Of a stretch of DNA of 64,000 nucleotides, positions 17,384-25,118 are shown piece by piece (the first letter of the stretch is position 1; every line of letters starts with the position of its first letter). Below the pieces are notes generated by a model. The model made no database searches. It was given only the letters and a program-made list of their open reading frames with translations, and was not told the DNA's origin. Source of the DNA: Stutzerimonas stutzeri (GTDB taxonomy: Bacteria > Pseudomonadota > Gammaproteobacteria > Pseudomonadales > Pseudomonadaceae); assembly GCF_038561965.1 (NCBI RefSeq), contig NZ_CP139348.1, forward strand, positions 4,154,001-4,218,000. Reading direction: 5' to 3'. Both the position numbers and the translations under genes were made by a program.

Positions 17384-18001
17384 ATGTATCACGGCGAACG
17401 CTTCAATGCCTGGACGCACCTGGTCGGTGCGATATTGGCCTGTCTGGGTGCCATCTGGCTGCTGGTGCTCGCTGCGCTGGATGGCGAGCTGGCGAAGATC
17501 GTCAGTGTCGCGATCTACGGCCTCAGCCTGATCCTGCTCTACAGCATCTCGACCCTGTACCACAGCCTGCGCGGGCGGGCGAAGCTGGTCATGCGCAAAC
17601 TCGATCACCTGTCGATCTACCTGCTGATCGCCGGCAGCTACACGCCGTTCTGCCTGGTCACTCTGGCCGGGCCCTGGGGCTGGACGCTGTTCGGCATCGT
17701 CTGGGGCCTGGCGGTGATCGGCATGCTGCAGGAGATCAAGCCACGCTCGGAAGCGCGGGTGCTGTCACTGGTGATCTACGCGGTGATGGGCTGGATCGTG
17801 CTGGTGGCGGTCAAGCCACTGCTGGCGGCACTCGGCAGTGCCGGCTTCGTCTGGCTACTGGCCGGCGGCATCTGCTACACGGTGGGCATCGTGTTCTTTG
17901 TCTTCGATGACCGCTTCCGCCATTGGCACGGCATCTGGCACATCTTCGTGATGGTCGGCAGCCTGCTGCACTTCATCGCGATTCTGTTCTACGTGATCTG
18001 A
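17384..18001 (+). CDS. hemolysin III / YqfA (PAQR-family) membrane protein
   Basis: A 205-residue integral membrane protein of about seven helices. It has the family's histidine-containing motifs: NAWTHLVGAIL near the start, STLYHSL, and HIFVMVGSLLHF at the end. These are the metal-binding positions of the PAQR/hemolysin III superfamily. Despite the name, haemolysis is unproven for most members and the cellular role is unknown. GGAGG six bases before the ATG at 17384 fixes the start. It is convergent with the next gene, with one base between stops. Confidence 0.88.
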   Translation: MYHGERFNAWTHLVGAILACLGAIWLLVLAALDGELAKIVSVAIYGLSLILLYSISTLYHSLRGRAKLVMRKLDHLSIYLLIAGSYTPFCLVTLAGPWGWTLFGIVWGLAVIGMLQEIKPRSEARVLSLVIYAVMGWIVLVAVKPLLAALGSAGFVWLLAGGICYTVGIVFFVFDDRFRHWHGIWHIFVMVGSLLHFIAILFYVI

Positions 18002-18002
18002 C

Positions 18003-18791
18003 TCAGCGCGACTCGTCCAGCGCCGCCGCGCTGCCGAGTACCGCTTCCAGCTCGCTCGCGGCGGCGCGCAGATGCGGTACGAACTCCAGCAGCTGCGCCA
18101 TCGAGTAGCGAATCACTGGCGCATGGCTGAACAGGCAAGCCAGCAACTCGCCGTCTGCATCGCGCACCGGCACGGCACAGGCGACCATGCCGTCGATGAA
18201 TTCTTCGGAATCAGTGCCCAGCTGCTCTTCACGCACGCGCGCGAGGTCGTCGCGCAGCGCGCTAAGGTCAGTAATGGTGTTGCGCGCCATGCGCTGCAGC
18301 GGCAGGCGCGGCAGCACCCGCTCAAGCTGTTCCGGCGGCAGCGAGGCGAGGTAGAGCTTGCCGCTGGCGGTGCACCAGAGTGGCGTATGACTGCCGATGG
18401 GCAGATTGATCTGCAGCGGCCAGTTGGTCTGTACGCGGTCGAAATAGAGCATGTCCAGCCCGTCCGGGATCGCCAGTCCGCAGGTTTCGCCGACGACTTC
18501 GGAGAGCTGGCGCAGAATCGCCTGGCGCAGGGCCTTGTGCCGGCTGCTGCGCAGGATGTTCAACGCCGCGGCATGCAGGCGTTCGCCCGGCAGCAGGCCG
18601 CCACGCAGACCGAATTGCAGAAAACCTTCCTTCTCCAGCGTCTGCACCAGCCGGTGCGCGCTGGCCTTGGGGATATCCAGTCGCTCGGCCAGCGCGGTCG
18701 GACTCAGCGGCTCCTTCGCCGCCGCGACAGCCTCGATGATTTCCAGCACGCGGGTGATGGAAGATCCTTTCTCGCGGGGAGTGCTGCGCAT
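18003..18791 (-). CDS. IclR-family transcriptional regulator
   Basis: A 262-residue regulator. The N-terminal winged helix-turn-helix (about 10-65: SPTALAERLDIPKASAHRLVQTLEKEGFL) and the C-terminal IclR effector domain are clear. Its closest candidate targets are the dehydrogenase genes at 18967-21640, which lie upstream on the same strand. Two dyads containing CGTCTC in the promoter region of those genes are candidate operators. The effector is unknown. Confidence 0.9.
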   Translation of the reverse strand: MRSTPREKGSSITRVLEIIEAVAAAKEPLSPTALAERLDIPKASAHRLVQTLEKEGFLQFGLRGGLLPGERLHAAALNILRSSRHKALRQAILRQLSEVVGETCGLAIPDGLDMLYFDRVQTNWPLQINLPIGSHTPLWCTASGKLYLASLPPEQLERVLPRLPLQRMARNTITDLSALRDDLARVREEQLGTDSEEFIDGMVACAVPVRDADGELLACLFSHAPVIRYSMAQLLEFVPHLRAAASELEAVLGSAAALDESR

Positions 18792-18846
18792 CGTCTGCCT
18801 TGTCGTTGATGGATGAGAGCGGGTTGCCGGAGGCCGTAAGTGTAAC

Positions 18847-18926
18847 TGGTGGGCTAAAGCGGAACGCCGCCCGGCCCACCCTACGTCGAGCCGTCAGGGT
18901 CCGGTAGGGTGGGTTTCAGCCCACCA
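18847..18926. repeat. inverted pair of REP-like GTAGGGTGGG elements
   Basis: Two facing copies share GTAGGGTGGG and GCCCACCA. The first runs 18847-18885, minus-oriented with a longer loop. The second runs 18903-18926 with a short loop. They sit between iclR and mmsA. Such GGTGGGCT/CCCACC elements recur in intergenic DNA of pseudomonads and related bacteria (general knowledge). They may fold into a large cruciform or a transcript 3' end. Confidence 0.7.
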
Positions 18927-18966
18927 ATACGCACAGCCGCCGAAGCGAGCGGAGCGCCGTCCGACG

Positions 18967-20469
18967 CTACTTCATGGTCGGCATGGCGAACTCGGCACCG
19001 GCGCGGATACCGGTCGGCCAGCGGCGGGTCACGGTCTTCATCCGGGTGAAGAAGCGCACCCCGTCCGGGCCGTGCATGTTCAGCGGGCCGAACACCGAGC
19101 GCTTCCAGCCGCCGAAGCAGTGGAAGGCCATCGGCACCGGGATCGGCACGTTTACGCCGACCATGCCGACCCTGACGTTCTCCTCGAACTGCCGCGCGGT
19201 GTCGCCGTCGCGGGTGAAGATCGAGGTGCCGTTGCCGTATTCGTGGTCGTTGACCAGCTTCAGCGCCTCGTCGAAGCTCTTCACCCGCACCACGGCGAGC
19301 ACCGGGCCGAAGATTTCTTCCTGGTAGATGCGCATGGCTGGCGTAACCCGGTCGAACAGCGTCGGCCCGACATAGAAGCCGTTCTCGTAGCCCTCGACCT
19401 TGATGCCGCGACCGTCGCAGACCAGCGTCGCGCCCTCTTCCACACCGAGATCGATGTAACCGCTGACCTTCTGCTGGTGCTCGCGGGTCACCAGTGGGCC
19501 CATGTGCGGCTCGGGCTCGACGCCCAGGCCTGGGCCGGTGCGCATCTGGCCGATCTCGCCTTGCAGCATGCCGACCAGCTTGTCCGCCACCTCGTCACCG
19601 ACGCACACCGCCACCGAAATCGCCATGCAGCGCTCGCCGGCCGAGCCATAAGCGGCGCCGATCAGCGAGCTGACCACCTGCTGCGGATCGGCGTCGGGCA
19701 TCACCACCATGTGATTTTTCGCCCCGCCCAGGGCCTGGCAACGCTTGCCGTGGGCCGAGGCGGTGGCATAGATGTATTCGGCGATGGGCGTCGAGCCGAC
19801 GAAACTCACTGACTGCACGCGCTCGTCGGTGAGCAGCACGTCCACCGCTTCCTTGTCGCCGTTGACGATGTTCAGCACGCCGGCTGGCAGCCCGGCCTCG
19901 GCTAGCAGCTCGCCGAGCAGCATGGTCGCACTGGGGTCCTTTTCCGAGGGCTTGAGGACGAAGGTGTTACCGCAGGCGATGGCCACTGGCAGCATCCACA
20001 GCGGCACCATGGCGGGGAAGTTGAACGGGGTGATGCCGACGCAGACGCCGAGCGGCTGCATCAGCGAGTTGGAGTCGATGTCGCGACCGACATTGGAGGA
20101 GAACTCGCCCTTGAGCAGGTGCGGGATTCCGCAGGCGAACTCCACCACTTCCAGCCCACGGGTGACTTCGCCCTGGGCATCGGAGAAGACCTTGCCGTGC
20201 TCGCTGGTGATCAGCCGGGCAACATCGTCGCGGCGACGTTCGAGCAATTCCTTGAAGCGGAACATCACCCGCGCCCGCACCAGCGGTGGCGTCTTCGACC
20301 AGCCTTCGAAGGCGGCCTGGGCAGCGGCGATGGCCTCGCGGGTTTCATCCGCTGAAGACAGCGAGACGTAAACGCGCGGCTCGCCGGTGGCCGGGTTGTA
20401 GACGGTAGCGTGGCGCTCGGAGCGGCCAGCGACGGCCTCGTTATTGATCAGATTGCCGAGGGTCTGCAT
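18967..20469 (-). CDS. mmsA: CoA-acylating methylmalonate-semialdehyde dehydrogenase
   Basis: A 500-residue aldehyde dehydrogenase of the MmsA type, which oxidises malonate or methylmalonate semialdehyde to acetyl- or propionyl-CoA with NAD. Catalytic Cys281 (SAGERCMAIS) and Asn149 (TPFNFP) are visible. The start at 20469 has AGGAGTGA; the much longer open frame (to 20823) runs antisense through the alcohol dehydrogenase and is not coding. Four bases separate it from the upstream alcohol dehydrogenase gene, so the two form an operon. There is no mmsB partner; the iron enzyme occupies that place. Confidence 0.92.
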   Translation of the reverse strand: MQTLGNLINNEAVAGRSERHATVYNPATGEPRVYVSLSSADETREAIAAAQAAFEGWSKTPPLVRARVMFRFKELLERRRDDVARLITSEHGKVFSDAQGEVTRGLEVVEFACGIPHLLKGEFSSNVGRDIDSNSLMQPLGVCVGITPFNFPAMVPLWMLPVAIACGNTFVLKPSEKDPSATMLLGELLAEAGLPAGVLNIVNGDKEAVDVLLTDERVQSVSFVGSTPIAEYIYATASAHGKRCQALGGAKNHMVVMPDADPQQVVSSLIGAAYGSAGERCMAISVAVCVGDEVADKLVGMLQGEIGQMRTGPGLGVEPEPHMGPLVTREHQQKVSGYIDLGVEEGATLVCDGRGIKVEGYENGFYVGPTLFDRVTPAMRIYQEEIFGPVLAVVRVKSFDEALKLVNDHEYGNGTSIFTRDGDTARQFEENVRVGMVGVNVPIPVPMAFHCFGGWKRSVFGPLNMHGPDGVRFFTRMKTVTRRWPTGIRAGAEFAMPTMK

Positions 20470-20473
20470 GGCT

Positions 20474-21640
20474 TCACTCCTGGTTCCAGACGGTTTCGTA
20501 GAGGTCGATGATTTCCGCTTCGGTGGGTACGCGCGGGTTGTTGCCCGGCGAGCCGGAGGCCAGCGCCTGACGCGCCATGGTCTCGCGCAGCTCGAAGAAG
20601 CGTTCACGGCTGATGCCGAACTGTTCCGGGCTCGGCACTTTGAGTTCCTGATTGATCGCGCGCAGTTCGGCGAGCAGTTTGCCGTTGGCCACCTCGACAC
20701 GGTCGGTCTGCGCGGCAACGCCCATGGCCCGCGCGCAATCGGCATAGCGCTCGGGCGCGGCGGGAATCGAGAAGGCGGTGATCGCCGGCAACAGCATGGC
20801 GTTGGACAGCCCGTGCGGCACATGGAAGAAGGCGCCGATCGGCCGGCTCATGCCGTGCACCAGCGCCACCGAGGCGTTGGAGAAGGCGATCCCGGCCAAG
20901 GTCGCGCCAAGCATCATCGCCTCGCGGGCGGCACGATTGCCCGGCTCATTGAAGGCCGCGCGCAGGTTCGGCGCCAGCAGGCGCATGGCTTCCAGCGCCT
21001 GCGCATCGCTGTAGAGGCTGGCCTTGCGGCTGACATAGGCCTCGATGGCGTGGGTCAGCGCATCGATGCCGGTGTCGGCGGTGACCCGCGGCGGCAGCGA
21101 GAGGGTCAGCTCGTAGTCGATCAGCGCAGCGATGGGCATGAAGCCGAGGCCGGCACAGAGCATTTTCTCGTCGCTGGTCTCGTCGGTGATGATGGTGAAG
21201 CGCGTCGCCTCCGAGCCGGTGCCAGCCGTGGTGGGGATGGCAATCAACGGCAGGCCGGCTTCGCTGACGTCACGCGGGAAGCGGTAGTCGCGCATCTCGC
21301 CGCCGAACTTGCCGAGGATGCCGATGGCCTTGGCCGAATCGATCGGGCTGCCGCCGCCGAGCGCGACGATGGAGTCGAAGTCGCCCTGACGGACCATTTC
21401 CACACCCGCTCGAATCGAAGCAGCAGTCGGTTCGGGCAGGGTATCGGCGAAGCACTGGCTGGCGATGCCGGCCTCTTCCAGCTGACCGGCGATACGCGCG
21501 ACATAGCCCAGCTCGACCATCATGCGGTCGGTGACGATCAGCGGGCGATTGCAGCCCAGCTCCTTCAGCACGCGGGCGAGTTGCTGGCTGGCGCCGGCGC
21601 CGACTTCCATCAGGCGCGGCAGAACGATGCGATGACTCAT
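20474..21640 (-). CDS. iron-containing alcohol dehydrogenase
   Basis: A 388-residue group III Fe-dependent dehydrogenase. The Rossmann part carries GGGSPIDSAKA, followed by PTTAGTGSE. The metal ligands lie in DALTHAIEAY and HGMSRPIGAFFHVPHG. As the gene upstream of mmsA, it may supply that enzyme's semialdehyde from a hydroxyacid or diol (for example 3-hydroxypropionate); this is inference. The ATG at 21640 has GGAGAG; a GTG two codons earlier is possible. Confidence 0.88.
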   Translation of the reverse strand: MSHRIVLPRLMEVGAGASQQLARVLKELGCNRPLIVTDRMMVELGYVARIAGQLEEAGIASQCFADTLPEPTAASIRAGVEMVRQGDFDSIVALGGGSPIDSAKAIGILGKFGGEMRDYRFPRDVSEAGLPLIAIPTTAGTGSEATRFTIITDETSDEKMLCAGLGFMPIAALIDYELTLSLPPRVTADTGIDALTHAIEAYVSRKASLYSDAQALEAMRLLAPNLRAAFNEPGNRAAREAMMLGATLAGIAFSNASVALVHGMSRPIGAFFHVPHGLSNAMLLPAITAFSIPAAPERYADCARAMGVAAQTDRVEVANGKLLAELRAINQELKVPSPEQFGISRERFFELRETMARQALASGSPGNNPRVPTEAEIIDLYETVWNQE

Positions 21641-21690
21641 GGGCACTCTCCGAAAATGGACCGCTTGGCGAGATGGCAGCTTCTTATTTT

Positions 21691-21705
21691 GAGACTCAAC
21701 GTCTC
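21691..21705. promoter_or_regulatory. GAGAC-N5-GTCTC dyad, candidate operator
   Basis: The 5-bp inverted repeat GAGAC/GTCTC with a 5-base spacer lies 51 bases upstream of the alcohol dehydrogenase start. It shares CGTCTC with the dyad at 21749-21772. It may be an IclR-type operator of the dehydrogenase operon. Confidence 0.35.
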
Positions 21706-21748
21706 ACTATGCACTGGAGAGTAGGTAGAGCAGGCAGCCGCCGTCAAC

Positions 21749-21772
21749 CCGAAACGAAACCTTTCGTCTCGG
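21749..21772. promoter_or_regulatory. long near-perfect dyad, candidate operator
   Basis: CCGAAACGAAA and TTTCGTCTCGG face each other across two bases, with one mismatch in 11. It lies between the end of the cyclodeaminase-like gene and the alcohol dehydrogenase start. No T-tract follows on the minus strand, so an operator is preferred over a terminator. Confidence 0.45.
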
Positions 21773-21802
21773 GGTCAGGGATGTGCTTATTGGGAAACAG
21801 GA

Positions 21803-22384
21803 TCAGCGTGCGTTCAGACGATCGCGAAGCTGAGTCGATTGCTGGCGAAGGCGTTCACAAGCGGACTGCACATCGGCCCGCGCCTGGGCATCCAGCTCGT
21901 CCATATCAGCCTCGACATTGAGCAGCACGGCGTCAACGCAGGCGCTCAGCAACAACACCGCCGCCTCGACATCACAGCGCAGCGACGCCTCGACCATCGG
22001 CAAGGCGCGCTCGGCGATGCCCAGCGCCTCGACGCAGGCATGCGCCGTCGCCAGCGGCACCGCGCATGCCTGCCGCGACAATTCGGGCGCTCGACCCTCG
22101 TCTTCCTTCAGATATTCGGAGAAGACCGCCACGTCGTCTTCGGCAAAGGCGCCAGGACGACCCAGCAGCGAGCGGGCGGCGGCCAGCAGCGCGTTACAGG
22201 AGGCATCGCCATGCGCCGCGCTGACCCGCAGCGCCTTGACGATCAGCGCCACGGCCAAGTCAGCCGTGACTGCGGTAACCGCCCCGCAGCCGGGCAACGC
22301 ACGCTCCGCCACGGCGTGGCGGAACTGCGCAAGGCTCAGCTGCCAGAGCCCCTGCCCCGCGCCCGGTCTGTCGGTTTCGCGCAT
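21803..22384 (-). CDS. cyclodeaminase/cyclohydrolase-like protein (FTCD C-terminal family)
   Basis: A 193-residue, mostly helical protein resembling the formimidoyl-THF cyclodeaminase / methenyl-THF cyclohydrolase (FchA) family. The family's PxPGGG-like loop appears as LPGCGAVTAVTADLAVALI. The mid part DDVAVFSEYLKE and the late CVDAVLLNVEADMDEL also fit. The glycine loop is altered (GCG for GGG), so activity is uncertain. The ATG overlaps the stop of the dehydrogenase gene (ATGA), so translation is coupled. A folate one-carbon role is inferred from family only. Confidence 0.65.
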   Translation of the reverse strand: MRETDRPGAGQGLWQLSLAQFRHAVAERALPGCGAVTAVTADLAVALIVKALRVSAAHGDASCNALLAAARSLLGRPGAFAEDDVAVFSEYLKEDEGRAPELSRQACAVPLATAHACVEALGIAERALPMVEASLRCDVEAAVLLLSACVDAVLLNVEADMDELDAQARADVQSACERLRQQSTQLRDRLNAR

Positions 22385-23394
22385 CAGGCCGACTTGGCGC
22401 CGTCCCAGTGCAGCAACACGTCGAGCATGCGGTTGGAGAAGCCCCACTCGTTGTCGTACCAGGCCATCACCTTGACCAGCTCGCCCTGCACGCGAGTCTG
22501 GCTGAGGTCGGCCACGCAGGACGCCGGATAGCCATTGAAGTCGCAAGACACCAGCGCCTCTTCGTTGCACTCCATGACGCCCGCCGGCATCTTCAACGCA
22601 CCTTCACGCAGAATCTGATTGATCGCCTCGACGCTCTCCGGCGCGTTCTCGGCGATAAAGGTCAGGTCGACCAGCGAGACATTCGGGGTCGGCACGCGCA
22701 CGGACAGTCCATCCAGGCGGCCAGCCAGTTCCGGTAATACCAGGCCGATGGCCTTGGCCGCACCGGTGGTGGACGGAATCATCGACAACGCCGCGGCGCG
22801 GGCTCGATAGAGATCGCTGTGTGCCTTGTCCAACAGGTTCTGGTCATTGGTGTAGGAATGCACGGTATTGAGCAGTCCCTGACGAATGCCGACCGCTTCG
22901 TGCAGCACCTTGGCCAACGGTGCCAGGCAATTGGTAGTGCAGGATGCGTTGGAGACGACGCGCTGATCGCCCAGCAGTTGGTGGTTCACGCCGTAGACCA
23001 CGGTCAGGTCGCCGCCGTCCAACGGATGGGAGGCAAATACCCGACCTGCACCCGCCTGCAGATGTTGCTCGATCAGCGCGCGTTTCTTGAACTTGCCGGT
23101 GCATTCCAGCACCACATCGACGTTCAGCTCCTTCCACGGCAGCTTGGTCGCATCGCGCTCGGCCAGCAGCCGGATCGCCTGGCCACGCACCACCATTGAT
23201 TCGCCCTGCAACTCTACCGGCTCGGGAAAACGACCGAAGGTCGAATCGAAACGTGTCAGATGCACAAGGGTTTTGTGGTCGCTGAGATCGTTGATCGCGA
23301 CCACCTGTACCCGGTCCTGCAATCCACGTTCGAACAGCGCTCGTACGACGGCGCGACCGATACGTCCATACCCATTGATGGCAATACGTAGCAT
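22384..23394 (-). CDS. GAPDH/erythrose-4-phosphate dehydrogenase family protein
   Basis: A 336-residue phosphorylating aldehyde dehydrogenase. N-terminal NYGRIGR-type NAD site (INGYGRIGRAV), catalytic Cys152 (SNASCTTNC) and His179 (TVHSYTNDQ) are intact. Some regions look Epd-like (HLTRFDSTFGRF, ASHPLDGG, VVYGVNH, DNEWGFSNRMLD). The phosphate-site segment STTGAAKAIG is GAPDH-like. Substrate could therefore be glyceraldehyde-3-phosphate or erythrose-4-phosphate. It is not next to pgk or fba, but is coupled to the cyclodeaminase-like gene and divergent from the sugar cluster. Confidence 0.85.
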   Translation of the reverse strand: MLRIAINGYGRIGRAVVRALFERGLQDRVQVVAINDLSDHKTLVHLTRFDSTFGRFPEPVELQGESMVVRGQAIRLLAERDATKLPWKELNVDVVLECTGKFKKRALIEQHLQAGAGRVFASHPLDGGDLTVVYGVNHQLLGDQRVVSNASCTTNCLAPLAKVLHEAVGIRQGLLNTVHSYTNDQNLLDKAHSDLYRARAAALSMIPSTTGAAKAIGLVLPELAGRLDGLSVRVPTPNVSLVDLTFIAENAPESVEAINQILREGALKMPAGVMECNEEALVSCDFNGYPASCVADLSQTRVQGELVKVMAWYDNEWGFSNRMLDVLLHWDGAKSA

Positions 23395-23580
23395 GCAAAT
23401 CTCCTCGGAGGGGTTGAAAGCCTGTCGTTAGCTTAGGCGGAGTATCCACCCTTGCGTTCATCGCCGAACGACCAGGATCAATTAACTGGCGAACCCAAGT
23501 GGCGCTGGCCAGTCGTACACCTGACAAGGCGGCGGCGCACAACCGACCGCAACCTGAGACAAATCAGGGGGTGCGCGACA

Positions 23581-25116
23581 ATGAACGAGACAACCCGAAC
23601 ACCGTGGTGGAAAGGCGCGACCGTTTATCAGATCTACCCGCGATCCTTTGCCGACAGCAACGGCGACGGCATCGGCGACCTCAACGGCGTGCTGCGCCAC
23701 CTCGATCATCTGCAGCAATTGGGCGTCGATGCGCTGTGGCTGTCGCCGATCTTTCGCTCACCCATGGCCGATGCAGGCTACGACATCAGCGACTACTGCG
23801 ATATCGACCCGCTGTTCGGTTCGCTGGCCGATATCGACCGGCTGATCGCCGAGGCTCATGCCCGCAACATCCGCGTCCTGCTGGATTTCGTGCCCAACCA
23901 CACCTCCGACGAGCACCCCTGGTTCGTCGAGTCACGCAGCTCGCGGGACAACCCCAAGCGCGACTGGTACATCTGGCGCGACCAGCCGAACAACTGGCGC
24001 GCCGCGCTGGGCGCAGGTAGCGCCTGGACCTGGGACGAGCACACCCAGCAGTACTACCTGCACCTGTTTCTGGCCAAGCAGCCGGACCTCAACTGGCGCA
24101 ACCCCGAGGTCGTCGAGGCGATGCATGACGTGCTGCGCTTCTGGCTTGACCGTGGCGTCGACGGCTTTCGCATCGACGTCATCCACTGCACCGGCAAGGA
24201 CCCGAGTTTCGCCGACGATCCGCGCTGCCAGGCCGGTCAGCCGCTCTCCGATTTCAACGATCAACCCTACAGCCATGAAGTGCTGCGCGGGCTGCGCAAA
24301 CTGGTCGACAGCTACCCGGGCGACCGCATGCTGGTCGGCGAGGTGAACATCCGCTCCACCGAGCGCGTGCTGCAGTACTACGGCGCCGGCGACGAGCTGC
24401 ACCTGGCCTTCAACTTCAACCCGCTCGACGCCCCTTGGGACCCGGTGCTGTTTCGCACCTGCATCCGCGAGGTCGAGCACTGGCTGCAGCCAGCCGGTGC
24501 CTGGCCGACCTGGGTGCTTTCCAATCACGACAACGTGCGCCAGCGCAGCCGCTACCAAGGCTCCGAGCGAGCCGCCCGCGCCGCCGCGGTGTTGCTGCTG
24601 ACCTTGCGCGGCACGCCCTTCATCTACCAGGGCGAGGAGCTGGGGCTGGAGGACGCAGTGATCACTGCCGAGACCCGAACCGATCCCGGCGGTCGCGATG
24701 GTTGTCGCGCTCCTATTCCCTGGCAGGCCCAACCGCCCCATGGCTGGGACGGCGCGACGCCCTGGCTACCCTTTCCACCCGAGGCTGACGAACTGGCAGC
24801 CGAACGCCAGACGGGCGAGGTGAACTCGATGTTCGCGCTCTACCAGCGCTTGCTCGCGGCACGCAAGGCCAGCTCGGCACTGCATCACGGCGATTTCGAA
24901 GAAATCCCTTCACACCCCGAAGTGCTCGCCTATCGCCGGCATTTCGGCGACGACCAGCGACTGGTCTGCATCAACTTCGCCGATCAACCCCACGCCTTTC
25001 CGCATACCGGCAACTGGCAGGTGGAAGTCGCCAGCGACGGCGTAAATGAAAGCGAACCCTACAGCGGCACACTTAACCCAGGGCAGGCCGTCGTGCTGCG
25101 CCCAACGGAGACCTGA
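23581..25116 (+). CDS. GH13 alpha-glucosidase / oligo-1,6-glucosidase-like
   Basis: A 511-residue glycoside hydrolase family 13 enzyme with no signal peptide, so cytoplasmic. The conserved regions are complete: DFVPNH near residue 102, nucleophile Asp199 (GFRIDVIH), acid Glu254 (LVGEVNI) and Asp317 (LSNHDN). The C-terminal beta domain follows. It probably cleaves alpha-glucosides such as maltose, isomaltose or trehalose-derived sugars; the exact substrate cannot be read. Two bases separate it from the TreS-like gene. Confidence 0.9.
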   Translation: MNETTRTPWWKGATVYQIYPRSFADSNGDGIGDLNGVLRHLDHLQQLGVDALWLSPIFRSPMADAGYDISDYCDIDPLFGSLADIDRLIAEAHARNIRVLLDFVPNHTSDEHPWFVESRSSRDNPKRDWYIWRDQPNNWRAALGAGSAWTWDEHTQQYYLHLFLAKQPDLNWRNPEVVEAMHDVLRFWLDRGVDGFRIDVIHCTGKDPSFADDPRCQAGQPLSDFNDQPYSHEVLRGLRKLVDSYPGDRMLVGEVNIRSTERVLQYYGAGDELHLAFNFNPLDAPWDPVLFRTCIREVEHWLQPAGAWPTWVLSNHDNVRQRSRYQGSERAARAAAVLLLTLRGTPFIYQGEELGLEDAVITAETRTDPGGRDGCRAPIPWQAQPPHGWDGATPWLPFPPEADELAAERQTGEVNSMFALYQRLLAARKASSALHHGDFEEIPSHPEVLAYRRHFGDDQRLVCINFADQPHAFPHTGNWQVEVASDGVNESEPYSGTLNPGQAVVLRPTET

Positions 25117-25118
25117 GC

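Noticed and set aside
20470..20823. N-terminal extension of the MmsA frame
   Set aside because: It lies in the alcohol dehydrogenase coding region, is Arg/Ser/Cys-rich, and the ATG at 20469 has a good ribosome site and matches the family start.
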